DNA of 64,000 nucleotides from Streptomyces sp. SAI-135. Lineage in GTDB: Bacteria > Actinomycetota > Actinomycetes > Streptomycetales > Streptomycetaceae. Under the pieces are notes generated by a model. The model was not told where the DNA came from. It made no database searches and was given only the letters and a program-made list of their open reading frames with translations. The DNA is taken from contig NZ_JARXYP010000002.1 in NCBI RefSeq assembly GCF_029893805.1, positions 8,122,001 through 8,186,000 on the forward strand. Reading direction: 5' to 3'. Made by a program: the position numbers and the translations under genes. The first letter of the stretch is position 1. Every line of letters starts with the position of its first letter. This document shows, piece after piece, positions 44,013-51,359 of the stretch.

Positions 44013-44987
44013 CTAGCTGCCCAGCAACCTCCGCAACCAAGAAACATGCGCCCCCCGCGCCGCCTGCGACAACGCCGCCTGCGGAGCGAACCCGTCGAAC
44101 CCGTGGAAGCCCCCCGGCCACACATGCAGCTCCGCCACCCCACCCGCCTGCCAGATCCGGGACGCGTACGCGACGACCTCGTCCCGGAACGTCTCCGCCG
44201 ACCCCACGTCCAGGAACGCGGGCGGCAACCCCGACAGGTCCTCGGCCCGGGCCGGCGCCGCGTACGCCGGTACGTCGGGACCACCCCGCGCCTCGCCCAG
44301 CAGCGCCGTCCAGCCCGTCTCGTTGGCCGTACGGTCCCAGACCCCCAGCCCCGCCATCTGGTACGTGGACGGACTGTCGTTGCGGTCGTCCAGCATCGGG
44401 CACATCAGCAGCTGCCCCACCGGCCGCGGCCCCCCGCGGTCCAGGCTGAGCAGCGCCAGCGCCGCCGACAGCCCGCCCCCCGCACTCGCACCGGCGATCA
44501 CGATCCGCCCGGGGTCGCCGCCCAGCTCCTCGGCGTGCTCGGAGGTCCACACGAGCCCGGCGTAGACGTCCTCGACCGGTGCCGGATGCGGATGTTCGGG
44601 CGCCAGCCGGTACTCCACCGACACCACGACCGCGTCGAGTTCCCTCGCCCAGGCCAGCGGACCGTCCACGCCGACGCGGTTGTTGCCGATGACCATGCCC
44701 CCGCCGTGGACGTGGTAGATCACCGGACGCCCCGTGCCCCCGGACGGCGCGGCGGGCCGGCAGATCAGCAGCGAGATCTCGGGGGCACCCTCGGGACCCG
44801 GCACCGACCGGTCCTCCACCTCGAAGAAGCCGTCCCACGTCAGGTCCAGGTCGGCCAGCATCGCGATGCCCGGCCCCTGGCGCACGTCGTCGATCTCGTC
44901 CAGGGCGAGGCCGGGGGAGATCACGTCTTTGATCAGATCCAGGGCGGCACTGAGTTCGGGGTCGAAGGGGGGCGGCACATGCGTCAT
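44013..44987 (-). CDS. Alpha/beta hydrolase of the hormone-sensitive-lipase family
   Basis: This 324-residue esterase has the HSL oxyanion motif H-G-G-G near residue 94 and the nucleophile motif G-A-S-A-G-G near 165 (usual G-D-S-A-G-G). The acid is in the D-V-G-S-A-E region near 260 and the His in G-F-H-G-F near 293. It should hydrolyse short-chain esters in the cytoplasm. GAGGAG precedes the ATG. Two identical 14-bp palindromes lie upstream (45058-45092) and may control it or the divergent oxidoreductase gene. Confidence 0.92.
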   Translation of the reverse strand: MTHVPPPFDPELSAALDLIKDVISPGLALDEIDDVRQGPGIAMLADLDLTWDGFFEVEDRSVPGPEGAPEISLLICRPAAPSGGTGRPVIYHVHGGGMVIGNNRVGVDGPLAWARELDAVVVSVEYRLAPEHPHPAPVEDVYAGLVWTSEHAEELGGDPGRIVIAGASAGGGLSAALALLSLDRGGPRPVGQLLMCPMLDDRNDSPSTYQMAGLGVWDRTANETGWTALLGEARGGPDVPAYAAPARAEDLSGLPPAFLDVGSAETFRDEVVAYASRIWQAGGVAELHVWPGGFHGFDGFAPQAALSQAARGAHVSWLRRLLGS

Positions 44988-45057
44988 GGCTTCTCCTCAC
45001 GCGGGGGCGCGGCGGCTCGTGGCGTCATGATCGGGGCAACGGCGGCCGCCCGGGGCG

Positions 45058-45092
45058 CCGCCGTACGGCGGAACCTGCCCGCCGTACGGCGG
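45058..45092. promoter_or_regulatory. Two perfect palindromes CCGCCGTACGGCGG spaced 21 bp centre to centre
   Basis: Copies lie at 45058-45071 and 45079-45092 between the alpha/beta hydrolase start (44987) and the oxidoreductase promoter. The two-helical-turn spacing puts both on one DNA face, as for cooperative dimers. The rest of the 321-bp gap also holds a CATGTCC/GGACATG inverted repeat (45115-45152) and the promoter at 45240. Confidence 0.65.
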
Positions 45093-45239
45093 GGAGTGAG
45101 CGTCGAGATTCCGCCATGTCCGGTATGACCTGCGGTTCCTTGCCGGGACATGATCCGTTGTTCGCCTTTCAGCGGGCGGAGGTGGAACGCGCGGGGTGAC
45201 GGGACGCGCACCCCGGGTGCCTCCCGGAGCGGTGCGCCC

Positions 45240-45270
45240 TTGACTTCGTGAGCACTTCAAGTCCTAGCGT
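45240..45270 (+). promoter_or_regulatory. MerR-type promoter: TTGACT, 19-bp spacer, TAGCGT
   Basis: TTGACT is at 45240-45245 and TAGCGT at 45265-45270. The 19-bp spacer contains a partial dyad ending CACTTCAAGT. An over-long spacer with internal symmetry is the mark of promoters remodelled by MerR-family activators. The oxidoreductase ATG is 39 bases further on. No MerR gene is in the window. Confidence 0.65.
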
Positions 45271-45308
45271 CGGCAAGGTCGGCGACGGTCCCGTGAACGG
45301 AGACGGAC

Positions 45309-46190
45309 ATGCGTGTGGGTGTGCACATCAACCGGTTCGACCACCCCGAGGGCGCACCCGCTCTCGGGGCCGAGCTCGCCGCCGCGGGTGCCGCCGCCGA
45401 AGCGGCCGGGGTCAGCTGGCTGTCGGTGATGGACCACTACTTCCAGATGGAGTTCAACGGCGGTGCCGAGGACCCGATGCTGGAGGCCTACACGACCCTG
45501 GGCTTCCTCGCGGCCCACACCGAGACGGTCCGGCTCGGCGCGCTGGTGACCGGGGTGACGTACCGCCACCCCGGACTGCTCGCCAAGATCGCGACCACGC
45601 TCGACGTGCTCTCCGGCGGCCGGGCGGCGCTCGGCATCGGGGCCGCCTGGTACGACCGGGAGCACGAGGGGCTCGGCGTGCCCTTCCCGCCCCTCGCGGA
45701 GCGCTTCGAGCGTCTGGAGGAGGCCCTGCGGATCTGTCTGCAGATGTGGGACCCGGCGGCGAACGGCCCCTTCGAGGGCACCCATTACCGGCTCGCCGAG
45801 ACCCGGTGCGTGCCGGCGCCGGTCAGCAGCCCGCACCCGGAGATCATGATCGGCGGCAGCGGCGAGAAGAAGACGCTCCGCCTGGTGGCCCGCTACGGGG
45901 ACGCCTGCAACCTCTTCGCCACCACGCCGGAGGAGGTCACGCACAAGCTCGACGTGCTGCGCCGCCACTGCGACACCGAGGGGCGGGACTACGACGCCAT
46001 CCGCAAGACCATGACCTACTCGGGCGAGGCGGCCGACGACGGTGACCTGGACGCCTTCCTCCAGGACATCGACGGCTACGCCAAGCTCGGCCTCGACACG
46101 GTCATCCTCGCCCCGCGCACCGGCGCCCCCGCCGAATGGATCGAACGCTTCACGGCACCGGCCGTACGGCGGCTCGCGGAACTGGACTGA
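45309..46190 (+). CDS. Luciferase-like F420-dependent oxidoreductase
   Basis: This 293-residue protein is a luciferase-like TIM barrel: R-V-G-V-H-I-N-R-F near the start, S-V-M-D-H-Y-F near residue 41, V-R-L-G-A-L-V-T-G-V-T-Y-R-H-P near 75 and G-R-A-A-L-G-I-G-A-A-W-Y near 105. These features match the F420-using class more than the FMN class. It should transfer hydride to an unknown substrate. GGAGA is 6 bases before the ATG. The promoter is of the MerR-activated kind. Confidence 0.88.
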   Translation: MRVGVHINRFDHPEGAPALGAELAAAGAAAEAAGVSWLSVMDHYFQMEFNGGAEDPMLEAYTTLGFLAAHTETVRLGALVTGVTYRHPGLLAKIATTLDVLSGGRAALGIGAAWYDREHEGLGVPFPPLAERFERLEEALRICLQMWDPAANGPFEGTHYRLAETRCVPAPVSSPHPEIMIGGSGEKKTLRLVARYGDACNLFATTPEEVTHKLDVLRRHCDTEGRDYDAIRKTMTYSGEAADDGDLDAFLQDIDGYAKLGLDTVILAPRTGAPAEWIERFTAPAVRRLAELD

Positions 46191-46336
46191 CCGCCCGCGT
46201 GGCGGCCCGTCCCGACCGGGTCGAGCGGGGCCGGGAGCGGGGGAGTCGCCCATCGACGACCGGGCGGCTGCGGGAGCACCCTCGGGGGACGTGCGCGCCG
46301 GGCCGGCGACTCGCCGAGTCGCCCGAACGACACGCT

Positions 46337-46543
46337 CTAACCCGCCCGCGCGGCGGAGGGCCGGCTGCGGGAGACGACGCGGGTCCCGCGGCCGTCCGTC
46401 ACGCGGACCTGCAACGAGCCGCACGCGCAGCGGGTCCACGCGGTTCCGCCCGTCGCCGTGCCGTGCCGGGACACCACCTGGAAGGGTTCGGCCCCGTCCG
46501 GCCAGCCGCAGTGCGGGCAGACGGCGCGAGTCGTGCTGGTCAT
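46337..46543 (-). CDS. Small zinc-ribbon-like protein
   Basis: This 68-residue protein has C-P-H-C-G at about residues 9-13 and C-A-C-G near 39-42, enough for a four-cysteine zinc ribbon. A basic Ser/Arg-rich tail follows. AGGAG is 5 bases before the ATG, supporting a real gene. It stands alone between the oxidoreductase and LysR genes, on the opposite strand to both. The function is unknown; RNA, DNA or protein binding would all fit. Confidence 0.78.
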   Translation of the reverse strand: MTSTTRAVCPHCGWPDGAEPFQVVSRHGTATGGTAWTRCACGSLQVRVTDGRGTRVVSRSRPSAARAG

Positions 46544-46660
46544 GGTGACTCCTGCAACCTCGGGAACGGATACGGCCGTCGCGACACAGCCCAGGATGCG
46601 GCGGGGCCTTCGTTCACGTCCAGGTTGACTTCCTGGACGTCACCTTGAAGCGTGGGCTTC

Positions 46661-47566
46661 ATGATTGACCTGCGCCGGCTCCACGTCCTGAGGGCGGTCG
46701 CCCACTACGGCACGGTCACCGCGGCCGCCCGCGCCCTGCACTTCACCCCCTCCGCCGCCTCCCAGCAGATCCGCCAGCTCGCCCGCGACCTCGGCGTCGA
46801 CCTCCTCGAACCCCAGGGCCGGGGGATCCGGCTCACCCCGGCGGCCGAGAGCCTGCTCGCGCACGCCGACGCCATCCAGGCCCGCTGGGAACAGGCCGAA
46901 CTCGATCTGCGGGCCGACCACGACGAGCCCGCAGGACCGCTGCGGGTGGGCGGTCTGCCGGTGGCCGTCTCGGCGCTGCTCGCCCCGATGGCGGTCCGGC
47001 TGCGCGAGCGGTACCGCAGGCTGACCGTCAGCGTCCAGGAAGCGGGCGTACCGGAGAGCTTCGACCTGCTCTTCGAGGGGGAGATCGATCTGGCCGTCGT
47101 GGAGGCGACCCCGCACAACCCGCCCATGAGCGACATCCGCTACGACCAGCAGCCCCTGCTGGACGACCCGTTCGACCTGGTCGTACCCGCGGGCCATCCG
47201 CTGTCCGGCCGCGACCGCGTGGATCTCGCCGACGTGGCCCACGAGGACTGGATCGCCCCCTTCGCGGACAGCCCCTGCCGCACGCACGTCATGTCGGCCT
47301 GCGGCGCGGCCGGTTTCACCCCGGGCGTGGTCCACCACGCCCGGGACTGGGACGTCACCGCCCACCTGGTCGCCCACGGCCTGGGCGTGGCCCTGATCCC
47401 CCGCCTGGCCCACCTGACCCCCGACCTGCCGATCACGCGGGTTCGCTGCGCGGGCGACCCGCACCGAAAACTCCTGACCTGTACCCGGCAGGGCGGCCAC
47501 GAACGCCCGGCGATCGCGGCCGCGCTTTCGGCACTACGAGACCTGGCACCCACGGCGGTGGCCTGA
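46661..47566 (+). CDS. LysR-family transcriptional regulator
   Basis: This 301-residue protein begins M-I-D-L-R-R-L-H-V-L-R-A-V with the LysR helix-turn-helix (G-T-V-T-A-A-A-R-A-L-H-F-T-P-S-A-A-S-Q-Q-I) and the linker helix. A two-lobe substrate-binding domain follows (G-P-L-R-V-G near residue 90). The ATG at 46661 lacks a good ribosome site; GTG 46652 is a rival. CCAGG-N7-CCTGG at 46620-46636 upstream may be part of an autoregulatory site. The target is not obvious; the gene downstream is convergent and separated by a terminator. Confidence 0.9.
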   Translation: MIDLRRLHVLRAVAHYGTVTAAARALHFTPSAASQQIRQLARDLGVDLLEPQGRGIRLTPAAESLLAHADAIQARWEQAELDLRADHDEPAGPLRVGGLPVAVSALLAPMAVRLRERYRRLTVSVQEAGVPESFDLLFEGEIDLAVVEATPHNPPMSDIRYDQQPLLDDPFDLVVPAGHPLSGRDRVDLADVAHEDWIAPFADSPCRTHVMSACGAAGFTPGVVHHARDWDVTAHLVAHGLGVALIPRLAHLTPDLPITRVRCAGDPHRKLLTCTRQGGHERPAIAAALSALRDLAPTAVA

Positions 47567-47588
47567 GGCGCGTCGAGGTGGGCGCCCC

Positions 47589-47613
47589 CAGGGGCGCGGG
47601 GAACTGCGCGACC
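47589..47613. repeat. Dispersed 25-bp repeat, copy 2
   Basis: This copy is identical to 43940-43964. Here it lies just after the LysR stop and forms part of a short hairpin (GCGCCCC/GGGGCGC) before the strong terminator at 47638. Confidence 0.8.
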
Positions 47614-47637
47614 AGCCCCCGACCCGCGGACAGAACA

Positions 47638-47675
47638 CGACAGGGGCCGGAGTACCAGGACTCCGGCCCCTGTCG
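47638..47675. terminator. Bidirectional terminator between LysR and FMN reductase genes
   Basis: A perfect 16-bp stem pairs 47638-47653 (CGACAGGGGCCGGAGT) with 47660-47675 around a 6-base loop, between two convergent genes. Confidence 0.9.
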
Positions 47676-47700
47676 GGGAACCCGCTCACGCACCGCAGGT

Positions 47701-48264
47701 TCAGGCCGCGGCGACCTCGCCCGAGTTGCTGTGCAGCTGCGCGACGACCTCGGTCAGCTGGGCGGCGACCTCGGCGTCGTCGGCCGGGTGGGTCTCGGCG
47801 AAGCGCACCACGGAGCCCGGGATGGACAGCTTGACGTCCTCGAGGACCTTGCCGCCGGCGATGCCCACGGCCTTGCGGGTCTCGTCCTGCGCCCACACAC
47901 CGCCGAACTGGCCGAACGCGGTGCCGACCACGGCGACCGGCTTGCCGCCGAAGGCGCCGGCGCCGTAGGGACGCGACAGCCAGTCGATGGCGTTCTTCAG
48001 GACGGCGGGGATGGTGCCGTTGTACTCGGGGGAGAAGAGCAGGAACGCGTCGGCGGCCTGCGCGGCCTCGCGCAGCTTCGCGGCGGCCGCGGGGACGCTG
48101 CCCTCGACGTCGATGTCCTCGTTGTAGAAGGGGATCTCGGCGAGGCCCTCGTAGAGCACGACCTCTGCGCCCTCGGGGGCGTGCTTGACGGCCGCCTCGG
48201 CGAGCTGACGGTTGTGCGAACCGGCGCGGAGGGATCCGACGAGCGCAAGGATGCGAACAGACAT
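47701..48264 (-). CDS. NADPH-dependent FMN reductase (flavodoxin-like quinone reductase)
   Basis: The 187-residue protein has the FMN_red fold: the phosphate loop G-S-L-R-A-G-S-H-N near the start, and the S-P-E-Y-N-G-T-I-P-A-V-L-K-N-A-I-D-W-L block at about residues 77-95, which is diagnostic. It reduces flavin, quinone or chromate-like acceptors with NAD(P)H. GGAG lies 6 bases upstream of ATG 48264. It is divergent from a TetR gene, and two TetR-like palindromes lie between them, so the reductase is probably repressed until a quinone-like inducer appears. Confidence 0.93.
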   Translation of the reverse strand: MSVRILALVGSLRAGSHNRQLAEAAVKHAPEGAEVVLYEGLAEIPFYNEDIDVEGSVPAAAAKLREAAQAADAFLLFSPEYNGTIPAVLKNAIDWLSRPYGAGAFGGKPVAVVGTAFGQFGGVWAQDETRKAVGIAGGKVLEDVKLSIPGSVVRFAETHPADDAEVAAQLTEVVAQLHSNSGEVAAA

Positions 48265-48304
48265 GCGTAACTCCAGGGGGTGGTGAAACACTGCGGTAAC
48301 GTTC

Positions 48305-48354
48305 CGGACCGGGGTCCGTTTTAATTTCTAGCACCTTAAACGGACCGAGGTCCA
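48305..48354. promoter_or_regulatory. Paired TetR-type operators in the reductase/TetR divergent region
   Basis: CGGACC-GG-GGTCCG at 48305-48318 and CGGACC-GA-GGTCCA at 48341-48354 are mirror-arranged, each flanked inward by TTTAA-like sequence. The centres are 36 bp apart. A TACGCT -10-like hexamer at 48373-48378 lies 6 bases before the TetR ATG at 48385, suggesting a leaderless transcript. Confidence 0.75.
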
Positions 48355-48384
48355 GTTTTCTTCCCGATGCTTTACGCTGGCTTC

Positions 48385-49047
48385 ATGTCCGCGACAGTGC
48401 CGCCGTTCCCGACGCCTCAGGAGCCCTTCGACAAGCCCCAGCTCCTGAAGGTCGGCTCCGCCCCCGACGATCCCTGCCTCCGCGCCGACGCGGCCCGCAA
48501 CCGCGCCCGTCTGCTGGAGGCCGCGACCCGGCTGATCGCGGAGCACGGCGTGGCGGGAGTCACCATGGAGGCGGTGGCCTCGGCGGCCGGCGTCGGCAAG
48601 GGCACGGTCTTCAGGCGCTTCGGCGACCGCACCGGACTGCTCATGGCGCTCCTCGATCACTCCGCGCGCACGCTCCAGGCGGACTTCCTCGGCGGCCCGC
48701 CGCCGCTGGGTCCCGGCGCCCCTCCGGCCGACCGGCTGCGGGCGCTCGGCACGGCCCTGCTGTACCGCCACGCCGAGCAGCTGGACCTGCTGCTCGCCGC
48801 GCAGTCCGAGCCGACCCGCCGCCACTCCCACCCCACGGCCGGCGCACTGCACATGCACACCGCCATGCTGCTGCGGCAGAGCGTCCCGGGCGCCGACTGC
48901 GAGCTCCTGGCCCACACGCTCATGGCGTACCTCGACCCGGCCCTCATCCACCACCTCACCCGGCAGCGCGGAATGCCGCTGGAGCGCCTGGAAGCCGGCT
49001 GGAACGACCTCGTCGCCCGGGTGACCGGCACCGATCCGCTGCGCTGA
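48385..49047 (+). CDS. TetR-family transcriptional regulator
   Basis: This 220-residue protein has the TetR helix-turn-helix at about residues 40-85 (L-L-E-A-A-T-R-L-I-A-E-H-G-V-A-G-V-T-M-E-A-V-A, then V-G-K-G-T-V-F-R-R-F-G-D-R). The C-terminal domain is all-helical. ATG 48385 is preferred as a leaderless start 6 bases past a TACGCT hexamer; ATG 48367 is in frame. Two operator-like palindromes precede it, shared with the divergent FMN reductase gene, which is its probable target. Confidence 0.9.
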   Translation: MSATVPPFPTPQEPFDKPQLLKVGSAPDDPCLRADAARNRARLLEAATRLIAEHGVAGVTMEAVASAAGVGKGTVFRRFGDRTGLLMALLDHSARTLQADFLGGPPPLGPGAPPADRLRALGTALLYRHAEQLDLLLAAQSEPTRRHSHPTAGALHMHTAMLLRQSVPGADCELLAHTLMAYLDPALIHHLTRQRGMPLERLEAGWNDLVARVTGTDPLR

Positions 49048-49060
49048 GCGAAGCGGCAAC

Positions 49061-49108
49061 CCCACATGTGGGCGTCGTCACAGCTTCTGCAAAGATGACG
49101 ATCGTCAT
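49061..49108 (+). promoter_or_regulatory. Palindromes CCCACATGTGGG and ATGACGATCGTCAT at the LacI-pobA operon start
   Basis: The first (12 bp) is at 49061-49072 and the second (14 bp) at 49095-49108; both are perfect. The second overlaps the first bases of the regulator's likely coding region (ATG 49107) and contains a rival ATG at 49095. A CG-centred perfect palindrome of this length is typical for LacI-family operators, so autorepression is likely. Confidence 0.65.
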
Positions 49109-50135
49109 GGTGCAGATACAGAACACGTCCGCGTCCTCCGTCACGCGCCCGGTTCCCACGAGCGCCGATGTGGCCCGCGTGGCCGGCGTCTCGCGCGCGA
49201 CCGTCTCCTACGTCCTCAACAACACCAGCGCCGTCCGGATCAGCGAGCCTACGCGCCGCCGTGTCCACGCGGCCGCGAAGGAGCTCGGGTACGTCCCGCA
49301 CGCGGCCGCCCGCAGCCTGCGGGCCGGCCACAGCCGGATGGTCCTGATGCCCGCCCCGTCCATCCCGGTCGGCCCGCTCTACAGCCAGTTCATCAGCGAA
49401 CTCCAGGGTGCCCTGGGCCGGTTGGACTACACCGTCGTGCAGTACGGCAGTGTCGGCCTCCAGGGCGACGAGGCGGCCCGCGCCTGGGCCGAGCTGCGTC
49501 CCGTCGCCGTCCTGGTGCCCGGCGCGGGACTCGGCCCCCAGGGCGTCGCCCTGCTCCGCCGCTCCGGTGCCCGCGCGGTGGTCACCCTCGGCCCCGAGGC
49601 GGTCGAGGGAGCCCACGCCCTGCTCATGGACCACGCGGGCGTCGGCCACGGCGCCGCCGCCCACCTGTACGCCCGCGGCCGGCGCCGCATCGGCGTCGTG
49701 GTGCCCGAGGAGACGGGTCTGGAGGCCTTCTCGCTGCCCCGTCTGGCCGGTGTGCGCAGGGCCCTGCACGGCACGGACGCCACCCTGACGGAGCTGCCCC
49801 TCGCCTTCGAGGAGCAGTCCGCCGCCAAGCTCGCCGCCCGCTGGCGGGAGCTCGGTCTGGACGCCGTGTTCGCGTACAACGACGAATACGCGATGCTGTT
49901 AATGCGGGCCCTCCAAGACGAGGGCGTGCGCATACCGGAGGACACGGCGGTGGTCGGTGCCGACGACCTGCTCCTCGGGCGGCTGCTGCGGCCCCGGCTG
50001 AGCACGGTCCACATCGAGCTCCCGTCCGGCCGTGACCTCGCCGAACTGGTCGACCGCGCGGTGCGTGAACCGGGCGCCGCGACCGAGACGCACACGGTGC
50101 TGGGTGCCACGGTCGTGCACCGCGACTCCAGCTGA
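49107..50135 (+). CDS. LacI-family regulator of the pobA operon, containing a TTA codon
   Basis: This 342-residue protein has the LacI helix-turn-helix (S-A-D-V-A-R-V-A-G-V-S-R-A-T-V-S-Y-V-L-N) and hinge, then a periplasmic-binding-like effector domain with V-V-G-A-D-D near residue 285. Codon 265 (49899-49901) is TTA, the rare leucine codon read only by the bldA tRNA in Streptomyces, so its synthesis may be tied to development. ATG 49107 is chosen; ATG 49095 is in frame. pobA starts 15 bases after the stop, so the regulator and its target enzymes share an operon. Confidence 0.88.
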   Translation: MVQIQNTSASSVTRPVPTSADVARVAGVSRATVSYVLNNTSAVRISEPTRRRVHAAAKELGYVPHAAARSLRAGHSRMVLMPAPSIPVGPLYSQFISELQGALGRLDYTVVQYGSVGLQGDEAARAWAELRPVAVLVPGAGLGPQGVALLRRSGARAVVTLGPEAVEGAHALLMDHAGVGHGAAAHLYARGRRRIGVVVPEETGLEAFSLPRLAGVRRALHGTDATLTELPLAFEEQSAAKLAARWRELGLDAVFAYNDEYAMLLMRALQDEGVRIPEDTAVVGADDLLLGRLLRPRLSTVHIELPSGRDLAELVDRAVREPGAATETHTVLGATVVHRDSS

Positions 50136-50150
50136 CGCAGGGAGCCTGCC

Positions 50151-51329
50151 ATGCGCACCACGGTCGGGATCATCGGCGCCGGCCCCGCCGGACTGCTCCT
50201 CGCCCGCCTGCTGCACCTGGCCGGCATCGACTGCGTGGTCCTGGAGAGCAGGACACGGGAGTACGTGGAGCACCGCCAGCGCGCCGGAATGCTGGAGCAG
50301 GGCACGGTCGACGCCCTGCGCGCCTGCGGTGCCGCCGGGCGCCTGGACGCGGAGGGGCTGGTCCACCAGGGGATCGAGCTGCGGTTCGCGGGGGAGCGGC
50401 ACCACCTCGACTTCCCCGCTCTCACCGGCGGCCGTACGGTCACCGTCTACGCCCAGACCGAGATCGTGAAGGACCTCGTCGCGCTCCAACTGGCCGAGGG
50501 GCCGCCGCTGCTGTTCGAGGCGGAGGCCCTGGCGGTCGAGAAGCCGCAGAGCGAGGCCCCTGTCGTGCGGTTCCGTCACCAAGGCCGCGAGCAGACGCTG
50601 ACCTGCGACTGGGTCGCCGGCTGCGACGGCTTCCACGGCATCTCCCGCGCGGCCTTCCCGACGGCGACGAGCAGGACGTACGAACACGACTACCCGTACT
50701 CCTGGCTCGGGATCCTCGCCGATGTCGCCCCGTCCTGCGACGAGTTGATCTACGCCCGCGGGGAGCGCGGATTCGCCCTGCACAGCATGCGCTCGCCCTC
50801 GGTCTCCCGGCTCTACCTCCAGGTCCCCAACGGCACCGACGCCGACGACTGGTCCGACGAGCGGATCTGGGACGAGCTCGCCGCCCGCTTCGCGATCGAC
50901 GCCGACTGGACCCTCGCCAGGGGCCCGATCACCGCCAAGTCCGTGACCCCGATGCGCAGTCACGTCCACGAGCCGATGCGCCACGGCCGCCTGCTGCTCG
51001 CCGGGGACGCCGCCCACATCGTGCCGCCGACCGGGGCCAAGGGGCTCAACCTCGCCGTGTCGGACGTGTCCGTGCTCGCCCGGGCGCTGACCGAGGCGTG
51101 CCGCGCAGGATCGACACAACTGATCGACAGGTATTCACAGTTGTGCCTTTCTCGTGTGTGGCAGGCCACCCGTTTCTCGGATGACATGACTAGGATGTTG
51201 CATGCTCAACCAAATGGGGATGCGTTCGAGAGCCGGATGCAGCTCACCCGGCTGCGCCGCATCACCGCATCCCGCCATGCGGCCGCCGAACTGGCCGCGA
51301 ACTACACGGGACTACCGCTCCCCGTGTGA
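50151..51329 (+). CDS. pobA: 4-Hydroxybenzoate 3-monooxygenase
   Basis: This 392-residue FAD enzyme matches PobA in length. It shows G-I-I-G-A-G-P-A-G-L at the start, the substrate-region Q-R-A-G-M-L-E-Q-G-T-V near 44, D-G-F-H-G near 160, and G-D-A-A-H-I-V-P-P-T-G-A-K-G-L-N near 285. It hydroxylates 4-hydroxybenzoate to protocatechuate with NAD(P)H and O2. Bases 51115-51235, coding for the region after R-Y-S-Q-L, use codons rare in its neighbours (TCA, CTT, TCT, ACT, AGG, CAA, CCA, AAT). The gene sits between the LacI regulator and an aldehyde dehydrogenase, which would supply its substrate. Confidence 0.95.
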   Translation: MRTTVGIIGAGPAGLLLARLLHLAGIDCVVLESRTREYVEHRQRAGMLEQGTVDALRACGAAGRLDAEGLVHQGIELRFAGERHHLDFPALTGGRTVTVYAQTEIVKDLVALQLAEGPPLLFEAEALAVEKPQSEAPVVRFRHQGREQTLTCDWVAGCDGFHGISRAAFPTATSRTYEHDYPYSWLGILADVAPSCDELIYARGERGFALHSMRSPSVSRLYLQVPNGTDADDWSDERIWDELAARFAIDADWTLARGPITAKSVTPMRSHVHEPMRHGRLLLAGDAAHIVPPTGAKGLNLAVSDVSVLARALTEACRAGSTQLIDRYSQLCLSRVWQATRFSDDMTRMLHAQPNGDAFESRMQLTRLRRITASRHAAAELAANYTGLPLPV

Positions 51330-51359
51330 GTCCCACCGGTGATCGAACGGAGAGCCGTC

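Noticed and set aside
49095..49106. ATG 49095 as the LacI start
   Set aside because: It lies inside the palindrome with no ribosome site. ATG 49107 gives a normal N-terminus and leaves the operator mostly upstream. The choice is not certain.
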